Assembly (NCBI GenBank): GCA_002081555.1
Contig: MZNV01002704.1
Coordinates: 48,116 to 112,115 of the forward strand
DNA length: 64,000 nt
DNA from: Protostelium mycophagum
Lineage: Eukaryota > Evosea > Variosea > Protosteliida > Protosteliaceae
Reading direction: 5' to 3'
Below the pieces are notes generated by a model, which was given only the letters and a program-made list of their open reading frames with translations, ran no database searches and was not told where the DNA came from. This document shows positions 59,026-64,000 of the stretch, in pieces. Within the stretch, counting starts at the first letter, position 1; each line of letters opens with the position of its first letter. Position numbers and translations under genes: made by a program.

Positions 59026-60491
59026 ATGACACACAACGAGAAGAGAGGTCATTGGCTGAAGGAAGGTGCCATCGGTATGTCTTGAAGATCTCAATCATGG
59101 AACGATCTCAAGATGATCAGGACTGTTTACTGGAGTGTTATATGGAGTCACCTCTGTGGCCGTTGGACATCCTTTCGATACCATCAAGACGAAAATGCAA
59201 GCACAACACGGTCATGTCGAGAGTGGAGGGATGATGACCAGTTTCAGAAAGACATGGAGAGCAGAAGGTATGTATTTGAATTAACTTCACGTCTTTACAA
59301 CACTTGGCGTATTGGTTAGACACGTCGATCACTGTTGATTAATGAGAACAATCATACTCTAATCGACAAAACAATGTATCAGACTAATTAATAAAATTTT
59401 CTCAGAAATTCTTCACATTTTATTGAAACTATTCCAGGTATCAGAGGGTTATATCGTGGAGCTCTTCCTCCACTGATCGGCTCCGGTATTTATAGATCAA
59501 CACAATTCGCCGTTTACGAGGCTCTGTACACTAAATTATCTGATGAGGATTGGAAGAGGGAGATTCCGCTGACTTTTGGATTGCAATACAGAGTTGTAGT
59601 GGCGGGGTTTCTGGCATCTACAGCGAGGGCAGTGATCGAATGCCCCATAGAACTCGCAAAGGTGAGATTTCATGGAAAATTCGTTCTGGAATCTTGTCGA
59701 CAATGACTCGGTCGACATTTATTACTGTACAGAAAATTCGAAAATCTGAAATAAATTCTAGGTCAGACGTCAAACGGGTCAGACTTGGCGGTTATTCGAT
59801 CTGTGGAAAGGTACCAGAAGTTTCCCATCTTTTTCCAAGAATTTTCACCTACACCCCGCCAAATCATTTCAGGTCTCCCTCTACAACTCTCGAGGACATG
59901 CGGCGTCATGGTTACGTATTTCATCTGCATAGACACCATTCGGCGACACCGCCCCGAGACTTTTTCCAGCGTTTTCGGACAGTTTTTGGCGTCCAGCTGC
60001 TCTGCCACTTTGGGCTTTTGGCTCGTCTGGCCTTTTGAGGTCTTGAAAAATCAAGTTCAAGCGGGGATGACTGTAACTTTGAACGGAAGAGAGGTACGTA
60101 TTCATCTGTATATTTAGATGTCTGCGGCTCTGCCGCAGCGAACAAACACTGCAAAAAATAATGCTGCTTTGCTGCATTACCGGCTTTTCGCTTCCGAAAA
60201 GCACAACGAGCTTTGCAGTGACAACTGCAACTCGCACAGAGAGATCCAAAGTACTTAAATCACACGAAAAATCACTACATCCATTCAATGCTCTAGAGTT
60301 GTAGATTGACATGACAGGTGTCAAAACCTACGCTACGACAGAGGGCGAGATATCTGGTACGACAACACGGTGTACTTGGTTTGTACAGAGGCATCTGGCC
60401 GGGGACATTGAGATCGATGATCAGCAACGGATGTAGCATGATCGTCATGTTGTATGCACAGAAGAAGATCACACAATTAGGATGGAGATGA
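59026..60491 (+). CDS. Mitochondrial carrier (SLC25) family transporter
   Basis: The assembled protein has the threefold carrier repeat. Signature 1 is VAVGHPFDTIKTKMQAQ (P-x-D-x-x-K), followed by RAEGIRGLYRGALPPLIG. Signature 2 is IECPIELAKVRRQT with LFDLWKGL. Signature 3 is WPFEVLKNQVQAG, and the final helix region is HGVLGLYRGIWPGTLRSMIS. All three PX[DE]XX[KR] motifs are present with Phe, Ile and Phe at x, typical of the family. The start MTHNEKRGHWLKEGAI is close to the first helix, with no long presequence. The substrate is not predictable here; the layout is like amino-acid/carnitine carriers. An intron in the third repeat (from about 60094) carries a GCGGC hairpin at 60122-60138. Confidence 0.9.
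60122..60138. repeat. GCGGC-type hairpin repeat
   Basis: CTGCGGCTCTGCCGCAG, arms of 7, inside an intron of the mitochondrial carrier gene. Confidence 0.7.
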
Positions 60492-60585
60492 GAGATGACG
60501 ATCACATTCTAAATGAAAGGTGGACATCTACATACAATTTCTTTTTATAAAATTTGGTTCCCTCATATGACGATTATTTACGTCA

Positions 60586-63335
60586 TCATTTCGCTAAAAT
60601 TTCGATGGTATCCCATGATCCCGTGCTGTTTTCTCTGGCGAGTTGTATTCGCCCTTGTAGATGTCGACAACGCGTCAGCAAACCTTTTAGAGAGTCATAG
60701 TAGAGCTGGAAGACACGCCGAACTAGTTCGACAGATCTGAGCATCTCCCTCTCACGACGGTACATGTATTCCAAGTCACAGACCGCACGAACACAAGACA
60801 GACGTGAGACCTCATATAGAGCCGTCTGTTTCTGTTTGCCAGCAACCTTTACTGTCGATATCTTACGTGTCGAAAAGCACTGTTCATCGATACGACTGTG
60901 CGTCGCTTCTGTGACAAGTATACTTGTTCCATAGTACTTGTTTGCATTTTCCACTCGTGATGCCAAGTTGACATTGTCGCGAGTACATCGCCTGAGTTGA
61001 TGCCCACTCGATGTTGTATCTCGATGTCATACAGCTTTTTCCATCTTTTGTTCAGCTGCTTCAGCTTCGATGTCATACAGCTTTTTCCATCTTTTGTTCA
61101 GCTGCTTCAGCTGTTCTGCGCATTCAACGGCCGTGCGACAAGCCGCTTCTTCATGTTTCTTCACCTGCAAACCATGAGAAGGTTTGAAAATTTATTTTTA
61201 CGTACTGGGGATGGGATGTTAAACAAAGCCATAATACAATCTCCAATATATTTATCTACAACTCCTCCGTTCTGCAAATGTCAGACTCGAACTCCAATTC
61301 GGTATCATATATGATAAAGTGTGTTCTCTGAGCTTACATCAGTGATGATGGCTGTCATCGCTTCCATATACTCTTCTGTTATCGCTGCAAGCACGTCTGG
61401 ATCTTGCGCTTCTGCGAGTGCCGTGAAGTCTTTGATGTCTTGGAAGTATACTGTTGCTGTCGCTGTCTTCAGATATGGCAACGCCTCTTTCTGTATTATT
61501 TTAATGTCTCTGTAAAATATGTATCCACACAAAGACTTACCTTTGATTTCAGAATGGTCGAGATGATCTCAACTGGCACATACTTTCGGAAAGAGCTCAG
61601 TGCTGCGTGCATTGCGATGAAAGATTTGTACAGCTTTGACGCTTCTAAAAATGGCGGCTCTGAAAGATCGACCATGTCAAGCTCAAGCCGTGATACCTGT
61701 CACTTGTCACAAGATAACATATTTTCTCTCACCTTCTCCAGCTCTGTCGACATTTCGTACAGTGACTTTGTGACCAACATAATCACCAAAATTGTCACTG
61801 TGATGGAAAGTACGCACATTCCCACTGTAATTAGAACGGAATCTCTCACATAGTCATCCGTCTTCTCCGGAGTCAGTTGGATCACAGTCCAATCCAAATT
61901 ATCATATGCATAATGGACTCTTGCAAGATTATAGATAATACCTGAAGAATATCATTTGGATGTTTTCACTTGTCATCACTCACCGTTGATGGTGACTCGA
62001 ATATCTCCTTTGGCAGAAGCAGTGTAAGCAGGGGTGATCCATTGATCAGTATTATAAGTCACGGTCATTTGTGTTCGGCTGAAAAGGTCAATGATCATGA
62101 ATGATAGAATCGACCCACTTGTAGAAAAACGGAAACGTATCAGTAGATGTGGCGATCAGCTGGCCTTTCTCATCTGCAATAAACATCAGAGTGCCATTAG
62201 TCTGTGTCAGCCCGATGATGTCCGAGAGCATTGATACGATGCTGAGATCAGCAGTTTCGAAAGACCTGAATGAGACTTCCCTCGTTGTACTGACACAAAC
62301 ATCCGTCCACCCTAATATTGTGGTGTTGGTTTGATCGCAGAAATTTGCTCTTCTACAGACTATTCCGAACGTTCCATAAACTATCATAGGGTGCCACCAA
62401 CGGGGAGCACTACAATTTTGTCCTTGATCAGGTTGCAAAAAATCAAAAGCACTCCAAGGCGAGGGGTTCGGCGATAGCAGACTTAATCAATTAATTGGAT
62501 TCTGTTTGGCTAAAAATAAACTCACTCTGTTGCGTTGAATTCGGTGGCATTTGTGTTGAAGTCCGCCACATAAGACAAAAGCTGCCACGTTCCGTTGATC
62601 AGGTAGTTTTCAAATACACTCATCGGGGATCGATAACTCTCCGAGCCGATACACTTCGGAGGTTAGACCCCTCCCACCATCTATAACTCACCTTTCCGGT
62701 ATTGTAACAAAATTCGAGCGAGTACCCGCCCATTCTCGTGGAACCAATCTGTCGAGCGAGTTGTATGATCTCCCAATTGTTGTTGATTATCATCGTCGCA
62801 TTGTTATCTGCTTGGGAATGAATAAGCTTGTTTTGGATGAGGGCAGTTCTCCCTGTGATGTCTTCAGATCGATGGCTTGCACGACAAACTTACAGACAGT
62901 GATTGAATTGTCTGCCCATCCTAGAGTCTTCTCTAGTTGTGAGTTAATCAGCAGATGAGCCCCTTGTTGTTCTGCAAAAACGGTGGCTTGTGCCAAGTCG
63001 CGCTGTTTCAAGCTGCCAGATGAAACCAAAATGGCAGACGTGAGCAACAGGAAGATAACAGACACACTGACAGAAACGCATCGTATGGATAATATCCTCT
63101 TCCAAAAGGTCCTGCTATGATCAAAATGAGGTCGAATCACTGGGAAGAGTACCTCGATCTGTTGGCTCTTGTTGAGCTCCAGCTGACAGCTGAGTTTACT
63201 GGGCTTGCGAGAACCTTCGGCTCTGTCAAGGGTAGCACAGTGGTTGTCGTGTTGAAGACCATCTTCCTTTTTGCAGGTTATCGCTTCTTGAGACGGCGCT
63301 CCAGAATTCAGGTGAAAGACCGAGTTTTCGATCAA
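60586..63335 (-). CDS. Membrane class III nucleotidyl cyclase, probably damaged
   Basis: Starts near 63335 with a disordered cytoplasmic tail. Then a membrane helix (VSVSVIFLLLTSAILVSSG), an extracellular Cache-like domain (AQATVFAEQQGAHLLINSQL ... RTEQ region) and a second membrane helix (VLITVGMCVLSITVTILVIM) follow. The catalytic domain gives TATATVYFQDIKDFTALAEA (first metal Asp), NGGVVDKYIGDCIMALF (second metal Asp, adenine-type Lys), HRVGINSGDV and NVNLASRVENANKYYGTSIL. Two defects: a 46-bp tandem duplication (61021-61112) shifts the frame after KRWKKLYDIE, and the segment between INSGDV and DNVNLASR, normally about 16 residues with a nucleotide-binding Asp, is missing, with a frame change. 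A 34-nt GT-AG splice could rescue the first defect only. I call it probably inactive. Confidence 0.75.
61021..61112. repeat. 46-bp perfect tandem duplication
   Basis: Units 61021-61066 and 61067-61112 are identical. The unit covers the KQLNKRWKKLYDIE region of the cyclase and, being 46 bp, shifts frame by one. Confidence 0.95.
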
Positions 63336-63607
63336 GAGGCATTCTGGTGTCAGTGATCGCGCTTTGACCGGCGGTAGTTGACGAGGTTACTGATGTTGTC
63401 AGAAGTTTCCTTGAACGACGGGAAATTTATGACAGACAATAGATATTTCCACGACGAACGCTGTAAATAGAATGAACCTGTAACTCCGAAACACCGGTCA
63501 CCAGGGTTGATCAATTTATTATTCTCAGAAATTTCCTACAATCAAAATTCAGGAAGCCAATTACTCCCACTTCCAAAGGTGTTGTCCAAAAAGCCTCTTT
63601 TCCGTGA

Positions 63608-64000
63608 TCATTTTGCAAGTATTTCAACGGGGTCCCAATTCCCCGTGCTCTTTTCTCTGGCGAGTTGTATTCGCCCTTGTAGATGTCGTGTTGCGCAGTC
63701 GTCCGGGTATTCTTGCAGTATCATTTCGATCTTCTGTGCGGCGTGATCAAGCTGTCTCGACTCATAGAGGGAGAGTGCTGCCATGTACATAAGGTTCAGT
63801 GTCTGGCGTACTTGTGTTCTGTCTGCTGTGATCTCATATAAGACTGTCTCTTTAAGCTTGCCAGCGACTCTGACTGTTGATATCTTGCGTGTCGAAAAGC
63901 GCTGCCCATCGATGCGGCTGTGTGTCGCTTCTGTGACAAGTATACTTGTTCCATAGTACTTGTTTGCATTTTCCACTCGTGATGCCAAGTTGACATTGTC
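63608..64000 (-). CDS. Class III cyclase, second tandem copy (partial)
   Basis: Only the 3' end is in the window; it runs off the right edge. It matches the first cyclase closely: DNVNLASRVENANKYYGTSI, LVTEATHSRIDGQRFSTRKI, STVRVAGKLKETVLYEI, and the terminal STGNWDPVEILAK at 63608. Between these it has a TPR-like helical stretch (LNLMYMAALSLYESRQLDHA, AQKIEMILQEYPDDCA) that looks better preserved than the matching part of copy 1. The N-V-N-L-A-S-R motif keeps the catalytic Asn and Arg. It is a head-to-tail neighbour of copy 1. Confidence 0.85.
   Translation of the reverse strand, partial: DNVNLASRVENANKYYGTSILVTEATHSRIDGQRFSTRKISTVRVAGKLKETVLYEITADRTQVRQTLNLMYMAALSLYESRQLDHAAQKIEMILQEYPDDCATRHLQGRIQLAREKSTGNWDPVEILAK

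Noticed and set aside
1-64000. CTACAAC as a branch-point signal
   Set aside because: It resembles the CTAAC-type branch point only loosely, and most intronic copies lie next to the donor or form the acceptor itself rather than 15-40 nt before the acceptor.
1-64000. The TCTACAAC repeats as a CRISPR-like array
   Set aside because: Copies are dispersed in introns in both orientations with irregular spacing, in a eukaryote; there is no array.

Overview
This is a compact eukaryotic nuclear genome segment. The genes are densely packed on both strands and split by many very short introns, mostly about 25-60 nt with GT-AG borders and a few with GC-AG. It also carries two U2 snRNA genes and an intronic tRNA-Trp. 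The protein set includes XPB, a BRCA1/BARD1-type BRCT protein, BAF60/SMARCD, GNPTAB with Notch-like repeats, GRAM/TBC-like RabGAP, PEMT, membrane class III cyclases, a short heme-thiolate peroxidase and a chitin-binding GH18 chitinase. This mixture of animal-like and fungal-like genes in a very intron-dense genome suits a free-living amoebozoan, perhaps a protosteloid such as Planoprotostelium. That assignment is inference; only a search can settle it.

Layout. 0.3-1.4 kb: a doubtful short gene and a GPI-anchored secreted protein. 2.0-11.3 kb (minus): XPB/Ssl2 helicase, a coiled-coil protein, and a tandem-BRCT protein that shares a 122-bp divergent promoter with plus-strand SMARCD (11.4-13.6 kb). 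13.7-14.3 kb: a decayed cyclase copy. 14.35-25.0 kb (minus): one giant helical protein gene of uncertain identity. 25.6 kb: U2 snRNA. 26.6-28.0 kb: secreted protein with two CAP domains. 28.3-33.1 kb: GNPTAB-like phosphotransferase. 33.3-36.4 kb (plus): secreted heme-thiolate peroxidase and chitinase. 36.6-37.8 kb: proteasome Rpn8. 38.8-40.8 kb: UBA protein. 40.9-42.0 kb: secreted protein. 42.2-43.8 kb: unknown gene. 44.2-45.2 kb: CAMK-like kinase. 45.5 kb: second U2. 46.2-47.1 kb: PEMT. 47.3-51.5 kb: TBC/EF-hand RabGAP with a tRNA-Trp in an intron. 52.4-53.7 kb: 2OG-Fe(II) oxygenase. 54.8-58.7 kb: RasGAP-like protein. 59.0-60.5 kb: mitochondrial carrier. 60.6-63.3 kb and 63.6 kb to the edge: two tandem class III cyclases, the first apparently damaged.

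How genes relate: XPB, the BRCT protein and SMARCD concern DNA repair and chromatin. CAP, peroxidase and chitinase are secreted products plausible for a predator of fungi. GNPTAB, TBC and RasGAP act in the endolysosomal and Golgi system.

The most unusual signal is a small vocabulary of repeated words in the introns: TCTACAAC and its complement GTTGTAGA (about 100 copies by eye), GAAATTTC, and TTTGGCGGGAAA. They often sit right at splice borders, sometimes as inverted pairs at the two ends of one intron. Dispersed GCGGC-loop-GCCGC hairpins add a fourth family. This looks like the footprint of a terminal-inverted-repeat intron-generating element (introner) or of pairing that brings splice sites together.
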